From positions 1 through 7,677 of the forward strand of contig QMRW01000059.1 of assembly GCA_003650785.1 (NCBI GenBank): a DNA stretch of 7,677 nt, in the 5' to 3' direction. The notes beneath the pieces are model-generated. The model had not been told where the DNA came from and did no database searches. It saw nothing but the letters and a program-made list of their open reading frames with translations. Made by a program: the position numbers and the translations under genes. The stretch is from Thermoprotei archaeon (GTDB lineage: Archaea; Thermoproteota; Thermoprotei; Thermofilales; B20-G17). Shown in pieces: positions 1 through 4,598 of the stretch (position 1 is its first letter; each line of letters starts with the position of its first letter).

Positions 1-317
1 ATATTACGGACTAAAAATTCGCCACTAGGTATATTGGAATCAGGTTGAGTGAAACCCGAGCACACGGGCTCAATTAATCCCCTTTTTATAGCCTCCTTTA
101 ACTTACCTATAAGCTCAGGAAAACGCCTCATGAACTCCTCAACGTAGATTGATTGGTCTAAGTTAAACCTATACTCTGGCTCTAAGTCTAAGAATTCGAG
201 CAAATCTATTAAGTTCCTCACGGTAATGTTAAAGTACTCCTCAAAGTTCAGTTGCCATAGTGCATCAAAGTGCCAGTGAGGTACTATAAATATCCTTAGC
301 TTCACCGCTTTTACCAT
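1..317 (-). CDS. Glycoside hydrolase family 38 (alpha-mannosidase-like), N-terminal part, runs off left edge
   Basis: A minus-strand frame stays open from an ATG at 317-315 to the window edge, giving 105 visible residues. It opens with a beta strand and the motif PHWHFDALW (residues 13-21), in which H16-x-D18 fits the H-x-D zinc ligands at the start of GH38 catalytic domains. FNLDQSIYVEEFMKRFPEL and then EPVCSGFTQPDSNIPSGE follow, in the order and spacing expected of GH38, including the conserved QPDxNxPSGE stretch. The family hydrolyses alpha-mannosides; the nucleophile Asp and the C-terminal beta domains lie outside the window. ATG 317 is preferred because GGTGAG sits just upstream, but an in-frame ATG at 332-330 directly follows the TAA of the broken upstream gene and could also serve. 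The position suggests co-transcription with that gene. Exact sugar specificity cannot be read from this fragment. No signal peptide is seen, so a cytoplasmic enzyme is likely. Confidence 0.87.
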   Translation of the reverse strand, partial: MVKAVKLRIFIVPHWHFDALWQLNFEEYFNITVRNLIDLLEFLDLEPEYRFNLDQSIYVEEFMRRFPELIGKLKEAIKRGLIEPVCSGFTQPDSNIPSGEFLVRN

Positions 318-332
318 ACTGCTCACCGTCAT

Positions 333-1968
333 TTAGCTAAGTAATTCCTGGAAAACACGTCTTATAAAGTCTTCATCAAAAGCCTCGAAGAGTCCTGCTT
401 CCTCAGAGTCCTTCGGAGGTGGGAACCTTAATACTAAGGAAAATGGGCACATACCGAGTTTAGGATCCTTATAGTTCAGTAAAGTATCTATTATTTCACT
501 TCTAACCCTTTCATAATCCTCTGGATTTACTGTGCCGTGAGGTTCTCATCCTCTCAAGTTTATGTAGATATAGATGTCGTCATGCACTATTGCCTTAGTT
601 TTCGACCAATCAGTAATCTCTCGCTCAACCTGAGGCTTTGTAGCAAATCCTATCTCTGGTCTTTCTCTATAAACTAAGTAACCATTTTCAATTAGAATTT
701 TCCTAACCAGTTCAGTATCCGACATTTCGCCACGATATCCTATAATACCGTGATCTGAGACAACTACGACTAGCGTATCTTCATCAGCTAATGCATCGAC
801 TATCTCCCCCACCATTCCATCCACTATTTTAAAAAACCTTAGCCACTAGGCGGAGAAACTCCCTAGACTCTTCCTCGCTTACAGCAGTAAGAGGGTCAGC
901 TCTTCTGATAATACTGTCAAGCATGTAGTCGGGAGCGTGTGAGTGAACGAAGAGTAAATCCCAGTCATACTTCTTTGCTAGATATCTCGTAGCTCTAGCA
1001 AGCCATTCATGGTGATATTCTAGCTCCTCTATAAACGTATCATAGCCAGCCCATGCCCCGTAAATGCGCCCCCCTTGAATATAACCTACTCTTTGCAAGA
1101 AAGGTCCTACATTCTCTATCGGCTCCTTCGCAATTTCCTTAGGATAAGTCCAACCTTCAACTGACATAATTTGACTATAGTAAATTCTTAAATAAGTAGC
1201 ATCCTCTGATAGTTCAATGAGCTTAAGCCTTAAGGTGCCTTTAATACTCTTTCCACAACCCTCAAAGTTGAGTATCATCCACTTACTCCAACTACCCACG
1301 GACAATGTGTCAATACATTTGTTGGCATCCTTTTCTCTTGAAATAATTACCTTATCATAACCTTTATCTTGAGAGTCTATGATAAGAACATTTAGTAATG
1401 CTTTCAGTTCTCTTGATCCTAGTTTGAGGACTGTTTCTAAGGGACTTGAGTGGGATCGAGGGATATTTCTCCAATCTTGAACAGACTTCAACTGTATTCT
1501 CTCAGAGTGGAGCTCTTCAACTGAGCTATAGAGTTTAGGGCCGGGGATTTCATGGCAACACTCGACGCAAAAACATCCATCGACCTGTATACCATTCTTT
1601 ATAGTTACGGGAAACTGAGGTCCTGTCCACTTCATTAATATGCACTTTTTACCAGCTCTCAGCTGCTTGCCACAGGAATTCTGCTCTGACCTCCCTTGTG
1701 TCAAAGTCAGATTTCTTCTCATGGTAGGGCTTTCCCCTTGTCAATATTGAGAATCTTGTAATTCCATGAGTTCCTGGCCAAGCTCCAGTACTTATAGTAG
1801 TCCAGTTAGTCGGAGTATGTGTAGATAATACTGGTAGGGCTTTAATAAAGACTCCTCTTCGCTTCAGCCTGAGCAAGTTAGGCATTACACCTTCTTTCAT
1901 AAACTTTTTCACAAGATCTGGCTCGCTCCATCAAGTCCTATTATCAAGGTCTTGTGTGGTCTACACAC
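333..1968 (-). pseudogene. Broken type I phosphodiesterase / nucleotide pyrophosphatase (alkaline phosphatase superfamily) gene
   Basis: Five minus-strand frame segments join into one protein of about 545 residues. It begins at GTG 1968-1966 (SD GGAGGAGG at 1973-1980) with HKTLIIGLDGA, carrying the first metal-binding Asp. The nucleophile region THTPTNWTTISTGAWPGTHG follows, with the candidate Thr at 1808-1810; then WDLLFVHSHAPDY near 930, and VVVVSDHG with the metal-binding DH near 755. These are hallmarks of the pfam Phosphodiest group, which cleaves phosphoesters or phosphodiesters with two metal ions. The lesions are: loss of one base near 1919-1921 (frame resumes as PDLVKKF); loss of two bases, apparently one GA unit of a GAGAGA tract, near 1656-1660; one extra base in a T6 run (831-836); and TGA at 546-548 in place of a sense codon between NLRG and EPHGTVNPEDY. 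The corrected length is a whole number of codons. The frame ends with FIRRVFQELLS and TAA at 333-335. The substrate is unknown. Decay is more likely than sequencing error because the right-hand genes have no such lesions. Confidence 0.88.
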
Positions 1969-1972
1969 AATT

Positions 1973-2006
1973 CCTCCTCCTACAACTTTTGTTTCACTTT
2001 TAAAAG
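1973..2006 (-). promoter_or_regulatory. Promoter and ribosome binding site of the broken phosphodiesterase gene
   Basis: On the minus strand CTTTTAAAAG at 1997-2006 fits an archaeal TATA box. A start about 26 bases downstream would fall near 1976. GGAGGAGG at 1973-1980 ends four bases before the GTG start at 1968 and is a near-perfect Shine-Dalgarno sequence. TATA box and Shine-Dalgarno are so close that the transcript start must lie at or just before the latter for it to be used; this is inferred. Confidence 0.5.
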
Positions 2007-2113
2007 CTAAAAGCTTAGCGACTCTGTAAGCATAGCTACTTAAGGCCTGTTATTGAAACTGAACCTTTAACATGAAGCATTAATGAACTTAAGTTATAGA
2101 TAAGTAAAGCTAA

Positions 2114-2290
2114 ATGCTCCTTTCCTGGTCTCATCATAATGAGGAGGCTGACTCACTGAGTAGGAGGGCATATCACAACTTCTGTAGAAGGCATAGGGAT
2201 TTGGTTATAGAGTACTGTGATAGGTACTTTATTACTGAGAGGCAGAGGAGGTATATACTATTCCTAGCTAGGAGGAGAGGGGAGGAATAG
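2114..2290 (+). pseudogene. Remnant of an RNase H-like protein, C-terminal part
   Basis: A short plus-strand frame, ATG 2114 to TAG 2288-2290, encodes 58 residues starting MLLSWSHHNEEADSLSRRAY and ending in a basic, helical tail (RQRRYILFLARRRGEE). The W-x-H-x-N-E-E-A-D-x-L-S-R-x-A pattern resembles the last active-site region of RNase HI-like domains, where the Asp of the N-x-x-A-D motif is the fourth metal ligand. The first three acidic ligands and the whole N-terminal sheet are missing, and all frames upstream hit stops, so this looks like the surviving 3' end of a degraded gene. The neighbouring frame just before the ATG (V-K-L) could be a frameshifted continuation. No Shine-Dalgarno is evident. 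It could instead be a small gene of unknown role, but the homology pattern favours a remnant. The call rests on a motif of about 15 residues. Confidence 0.45.
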
Positions 2291-2451
2291 GGTTAAGGGC
2301 TTTGTGTATAAATTGACAATTGAAATAGAGGGAAGTTAAAAGAACTAAAAAGTGGAGTTATACTTGAAGGATCTATCAGCTCTTTTATTCCCTTAGGGAT
2401 ATCCTCTAAACCCCCCTAGAGCTCGTAACAAGAGAGATATTTATGGTTTAG
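2291..2451. other. Stretch with no recognisable gene between RNase H-like remnant and tRNA
   Basis: No frame with a credible start, no tRNA or sRNA boxes and no clear repeat were seen. On the minus strand a start-less frame between 2293 and about 2416 reads protein-like in part (DIPKGIKELIDPSSITPLF), but no family was recognised. With the remnant just upstream, this region is probably decayed sequence. Confidence 0.4.
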
Positions 2452-2547
2452 AGCCCCGGCCGGGATTTGAACCCGGGTCCTGCGGCTTGCTTGACCCTCC
2501 ATTCTAGCTTACAAGGCCGCCGCTCCACCGAGCTGAGCTACCGGGGC
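2452..2547 (-). tRNA. tRNA-Thr (anticodon UGU) with a 22-base intron
   Basis: Read on the minus strand from 2547, the acceptor strand GCCCCGG pairs perfectly with CCGGGGC at the 3' end. The D arm is GCUC/GAGC, the anticodon stem GCGGC/GCCGC, and the T arm CCGGG-UUCAAAU-CCCGG. After removal of the intron the anticodon loop is C-U-UGU-A-A, so the anticodon (2511-2513) is UGU and reads ACA threonine codons. G1-C72, C2-G71 and discriminator U73 (position 2452) fit archaeal tRNA-Thr identity. CCA is not encoded; the next bases read CUA, so it must be added by the CCA-adding enzyme. The tRNA is transcribed away from dcd under its own TATA box. No oligo-T terminator is obvious downstream. Confidence 0.95.
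2488..2509 (-). other. tRNA-Thr intron, canonical position 37/38
   Basis: Twenty-two bases separate A37 from A38. Loop bases 32-35 (CUUG) pair perfectly with CAAG near the intron 3' end, giving the four-base-pair central helix of a bulge-helix-bulge. The three-base bulges are UA|A on the 5' side and CA|A on the 3' side, cut after the second base by the archaeal splicing endonuclease. The inner helix is weak (GCU against GGU, with two G-U pairs), leaving a small hairpin loop. Confidence 0.88.
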
Positions 2548-2572
2548 ACTCACTAGCTATAGTATTTTACAT

Positions 2573-2580
2573 CTTTTAAA
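2573..2580 (-). promoter_or_regulatory. TATA box of the tRNA-Thr gene
   Basis: On the minus strand TTTAAAAG lies about 26-33 bases upstream of the tRNA 5' end, directly after a purine-rich AAAGAGAAAG that fits a TFB-recognition element. The spacing predicts a start at or very near the first tRNA base. Confidence 0.6.
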
Positions 2581-2630
2581 CTTTCTCTTTAGATTTGCCT
2601 ACATTAATATTAGTAGCTCTTCTCAATACA

Positions 2631-2647
2631 GAAAGTTAATTTTATAC
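2631..2647 (+). promoter_or_regulatory. BRE and TATA box of dcd
   Basis: GAAAG (2631-2635) followed by TTTTATAC (2640-2647) fits an archaeal BRE/TATA pair. The TATA centre is about 30 bases before the dcd ATG, so the transcript would have a leader of zero to a few bases. No Shine-Dalgarno is present, in agreement with leaderless translation. Confidence 0.5.
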
Positions 2648-2672
2648 TGTCTAAAGCTACTCATGATGAAGT

Positions 2673-3230
2673 ATGATACTCTCTGATGTCGATATATTAG
2701 AATCTCTGAAGAGAAAAGAGATAATAATAGAGCCTCTGAACACCAGACTCATAGGACCTTGCTCTGTGGATCTACGACTATCGGATAAATTCGTAGTATT
2801 TAAATCTAAATCTCTGATAGATCCATACGATTTTCATACTCTTGAAAATGCTGTAGAGGTTATAGAGACTAGAAATAGACCTTTCATACTGATGCCCAAA
2901 CAGTTTGTCCTTGCGTATACTCTCGAAAAGATAGCTATATCGAAATCTTTAGCGGCTACCCTAGAGGGAAGGAGTAGTATTGCTAGACTCGGGATAGTAG
3001 TACACGCCGCTGGGCTCGTAAGCCCTGGCTCTGGCATGTTAGTACCCAAGCCTCTAGTCCTCGAAGTATTCTCGCAAAGCGATACTCCTGTTAAATTATA
3101 TCCGGGAATGAGGATAGTTCAGATGATATTTCATAGACTGACCTCTCCAGTCTCTATAGGTTACGATGAGGATCCTAGATCGTCCTACTCTAAAAAGAAT
3201 GTATGGATAAGTAGAAGGGCGTTTCCATAA
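2673..3230 (+). CDS. dcd: dCTP deaminase
   Basis: The 185-residue product has the usual dCTP deaminase length. The enzyme deaminates dCTP to dUTP, feeding dTMP synthesis, and acts as a cytoplasmic trimer; some archaeal forms also hydrolyse dUTP. Seen here are the MILSDVDILESL opening, IGPCSVDLRLS (27-37), the hallmark EGRSSIARLGIVVH (98-111) with S101 and R105, AGLVSPG (113-119), the expected catalytic Glu in LVLEVF (E131) and the YPGMRIVQMIF strand (143-153). The stretch between AGLVSPG and the catalytic Glu is about three residues longer than in the E. coli enzyme and reads SGMLVPKPL rather than FxGxITL. ATG 2673 is the only start, as an in-frame TGA lies at 2667-2669. The gene is monocistronic and converges on thrB with five bases between stop codons. 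Whether it is mono- or bifunctional (deaminase plus dUTPase) cannot be decided from sequence. Confidence 0.92.
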   Translation: MILSDVDILESLKRKEIIIEPLNTRLIGPCSVDLRLSDKFVVFKSKSLIDPYDFHTLENAVEVIETRNRPFILMPKQFVLAYTLEKIAISKSLAATLEGRSSIARLGIVVHAAGLVSPGSGMLVPKPLVLEVFSQSDTPVKLYPGMRIVQMIFHRLTSPVSIGYDEDPRSSYSKKNVWISRRAFP

Positions 3231-3235
3231 TAGGC

Positions 3236-4156
3236 CTACGAAAGTACTCTAGCACCATGAAGATCGACGCTGGTGACTAGTAGTTCTAAGTACTCCTCTA
3301 TGTTTATTCTCCTCTTTATCCCTAATAGTATCCTATAACCCTGGCCTGGTTTACATATCGCAAACATTGAAGGCCCAGCTCCGGAGATATTGAAACCTAA
3401 TGCACCGCTTTCAAGTGCTGCTCTCTTAATTTCCCAGTATCTCTTTATGTACTTAGCCCTAACCTCCTCTACTATTCCTCCTTCGCTTATAGCTTCTCCT
3501 AGAGATTTCAAGTCGTTTTCTATAAGAGCTCTAGTGAACTTAGATACTGTCCAGTTCCAATAAACTGTTGAGCTAAGATCTATTCCTCTAGGTAGTACTT
3601 GTCTCATGCTCCTTGTCTTCGTAACCCCTCTACCCTTGGATAGGAATAATACTACCTCTAGACTACGTGGTTCTGTTCTGAAAAACTCCCTTGGATTCTT
3701 AGGATTTACAATTACAATCCCTCCTAATATGGATGCTGAGACATTATCATAGTGCGCTTCTCCAGCTACTGCTCTCTCTCCCTCTCCTGCTAGAGCTATT
3801 AGATCCCCTATGGACAGTCCTGTCCCGAATAGCTCATTAAGTGCTACAGCAGTAGCTGCTGCCGTTGCTCCAGAAGATCCTAGTCCAACTCCTGAGGGAA
3901 CTCCTTTATCTATATACACTTCCACTTTCATATCATTGTACTCTATGAGCTTCCTAAAGGACTCTATGACTGGATATGCTACATTAAGTTTGCCTTCTGG
4001 AATTCCCGGCCTATTTACTCTTATCTTAAGTCCTTCTCTACTCTTTTCACTGATAGTTACTCTATCTCTGAATACTGGTATGGCCATTCCAACAAGATCG
4101 AACATGCACCCTAGATTTGCTATGCTACTTACAGCTTCAACTGTTACTCTCTTCAA
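3236..4156 (-). CDS. thrB: Homoserine kinase (GHMP family)
   Basis: This GHMP-family kinase phosphorylates L-homoserine with ATP, giving O-phosphohomoserine for threonine synthase. From the TTG start at 4156 it has 306 residues, normal for the family. Motifs in order are an N-terminal strand with SSIANLGCMFD (10-20), the ATP-binding PSGVGLGSSGAT (87-98), the HYDNVSAS segment typical of homoserine kinases (135-142), and C-terminal GFNISGAGPSMFAI (254-267), the third GHMP motif. TTG 4156 is chosen because GGAGGAGT at 4163-4170 lies at ideal distance, only four bases separate it from the ferredoxin stop, and a typical N-terminus follows. An upstream TTG at 4180 would add eight unconserved residues and overlap the ferredoxin. 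It is the second gene of a two-gene unit with the ferredoxin; no metabolic link between them is obvious. The other threonine-pathway genes are not in the window. Confidence 0.93.
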   Translation of the reverse strand: MKRVTVEAVSSIANLGCMFDLVGMAIPVFRDRVTISEKSREGLKIRVNRPGIPEGKLNVAYPVIESFRKLIEYNDMKVEVYIDKGVPSGVGLGSSGATAAATAVALNELFGTGLSIGDLIALAGEGERAVAGEAHYDNVSASILGGIVIVNPKNPREFFRTEPRSLEVVLFLSKGRGVTKTRSMRQVLPRGIDLSSTVYWNWTVSKFTRALIENDLKSLGEAISEGGIVEEVRAKYIKRYWEIKRAALESGALGFNISGAGPSMFAICKPGQGYRILLGIKRRINIEEYLELLVTSVDLHGARVLS

Positions 4157-4160
4157 GGTT

Positions 4161-4412
4161 TTACTCCTCCTTAGACCCAACCATTGTTATAGCAGATGTA
4201 GGACATATCTCCACAGCATCCTTAATACACTCCATGATACTGCTAGGTACCATACCTGTTGTAAAGTCTTGTAAAGTCCTTCTATATCTTTCCTTAATAA
4301 TGGCTCTCTGTTCATTTTCATCTATATCAAATACCTCTGGGCATACAGCTACACACGACATACACCCTATGCATTTTTTCCAATCTATCTTCACCTTATA
4401 ATAGTCCACCAC
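4161..4412 (-). CDS. Single-cluster [4Fe-4S] ferredoxin
   Basis: An 83-residue small acidic electron carrier of the cytoplasm. C14-x2-C17-x2-C20 plus C70-P (EICPTSAI) supply four ligands for one [4Fe-4S] cluster. C24 and C62 occupy the places where Thermotoga-type ferredoxins have a structural disulfide instead of a second cluster; this is inferred from spacing. Compared with the roughly 60-residue Thermotoga form, the region between the cysteine groups (about 40-60) is longer. Translation starts at GTG 4412; a second GTG follows at once, so either could be used. No Shine-Dalgarno is present, and the TATA box places the transcript start at or next to the start codon. It is the first gene of the unit with thrB and is transcribed divergently from the sRNA and the DUF362 gene. 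Its redox partner is unknown. Confidence 0.9.
   Translation of the reverse strand: MVDYYKVKIDWKKCIGCMSCVAVCPEVFDIDENEQRAIIKERYRRTLQDFTTGMVPSSIMECIKDAVEICPTSAITMVGSKEE
4163..4170 (-). promoter_or_regulatory. Shine-Dalgarno sequence of thrB
   Basis: GGAGGAGT on the minus strand overlaps the last codons and stop of the ferredoxin gene and ends six bases before the TTG at 4156. It decides the thrB start over the upstream TTG at 4180 and shows that the internal cistron uses Shine-Dalgarno initiation. Confidence 0.7.
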
Positions 4413-4433
4413 AGTGTAATTGTACTTATAGTA

Positions 4434-4442
4434 CTTAAAAAG
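4434..4442 (-). promoter_or_regulatory. TATA box of the ferredoxin-thrB unit
   Basis: CTTTTTAAG on the minus strand is centred about 26 bases before the GTG at 4412, so transcription should begin at the start codon and give a leaderless mRNA. Confidence 0.55.
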
Positions 4443-4468
4443 TATCTTAATAATTCAATGGTGCAAGA

Positions 4469-4476
4469 TTTATATC
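4469..4476 (+). promoter_or_regulatory. TATA box of the C/D box sRNA
   Basis: TTTATATC, preceded by GCAAGA as a possible BRE, is centred about 26 bases upstream of the sRNA C box at 4499. This is the distance expected if transcription starts just before the C box, and it supports an independently transcribed sRNA. Confidence 0.55.
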
Positions 4477-4498
4477 ACCTAATAGCTTATATTAGATC

Positions 4499-4546
4499 GT
4501 GATGAGGGCGTTGAATACTGAATATGATGACCCTCGATTAGACTGA
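4499..4546 (+). ncRNA. C/D box 2'-O-methylation guide sRNA
   Basis: All four boxes are canonical: C box GTGATGA (4499-4505), D' box CTGA (4518-4521), C' box ATGATGA (4524-4530) and D box CTGA (4543-4546). Both guides are 12 bases, the usual archaeal spacing. Such RNAs bind L7Ae, Nop5 and fibrillarin and direct 2'-O-methylation to the target base paired with the fifth guide base before D or D'. The D' guide GGGCGUUGAAUA can form ten continuous pairs with AUUCAACGCC, a conserved archaeal 16S rRNA sequence in the helix 31 region (the site of the Arch958 primer), which points to C967 (E. coli numbering). The D guide CCCUCGAUUAGA would pair with UCUAAUCGAGGG and modify an A; I do not recognise that target. 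True ends probably extend a few bases past the boxes, and the terminal stem is weak. The RNA lies between the divergent ferredoxin and DUF362 genes. Confidence 0.88.
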
Positions 4547-4563
4547 CTCTCAAACTAGTATGG

Positions 4564-4572
4564 TTTAATATC
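4564..4572 (+). promoter_or_regulatory. TATA box of the DUF362 gene
   Basis: TTTAATATC centred about 31 bases before ATG 4599 predicts a leader of only a few bases. No Shine-Dalgarno is seen. It lies after the D box of the sRNA, so the two transcripts need not be linked. Confidence 0.4.
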
Positions 4573-4598
4573 ACATTGACCTATTATATCTGACGAAT

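Noticed and set aside
546..548. TGA as a pyrrolysine-like or selenocysteine recoding event
   Set aside because: Pyrrolysine uses TAG, not TGA. Selenocysteine is not expected at this non-catalytic site, and three further frameshifts show simple decay.
829..1722. The 297-codon frame as a stand-alone gene starting MRRNLTLTQGRSEQ
   Set aside because: The first 20 or so residues are out-of-frame readthrough of the phosphodiesterase gene; homology begins at AGKKCILMKW, so the ATG at 1722 is not a real start.
2293..2416. Minus-strand start-less frame containing DIPKGIKELIDPSSITPLF
   Set aside because: It has no start codon and no recognised family, and it lies in apparently decayed sequence; too little to call a gene.
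2663..2709. Possible second C/D sRNA at the dcd start (ATGATGA 2663-2669, CTGA 2683-2686 and 2706-2709)
   Set aside because: Box spacings are close to right, but no acceptable C' box exists between the two CTGA sequences, and the region is the dcd start codon and N-terminus.
2834..3049. Minus-strand 71-codon frame inside dcd
   Set aside because: It lies opposite the best-conserved part of dcd and shows no family resemblance.
4157..4180. Upstream TTG start for thrB at 4180
   Set aside because: It would overlap the ferredoxin, has no Shine-Dalgarno, and adds residues that do not resemble a kinase N-terminus.
3810..4401. Two plus-strand frames (about 154 and 94 codons) across thrB and the ferredoxin
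   Set aside because: Both are low-complexity Ser/Leu/Thr-rich translations opposite clear thrB and ferredoxin coding sequence.
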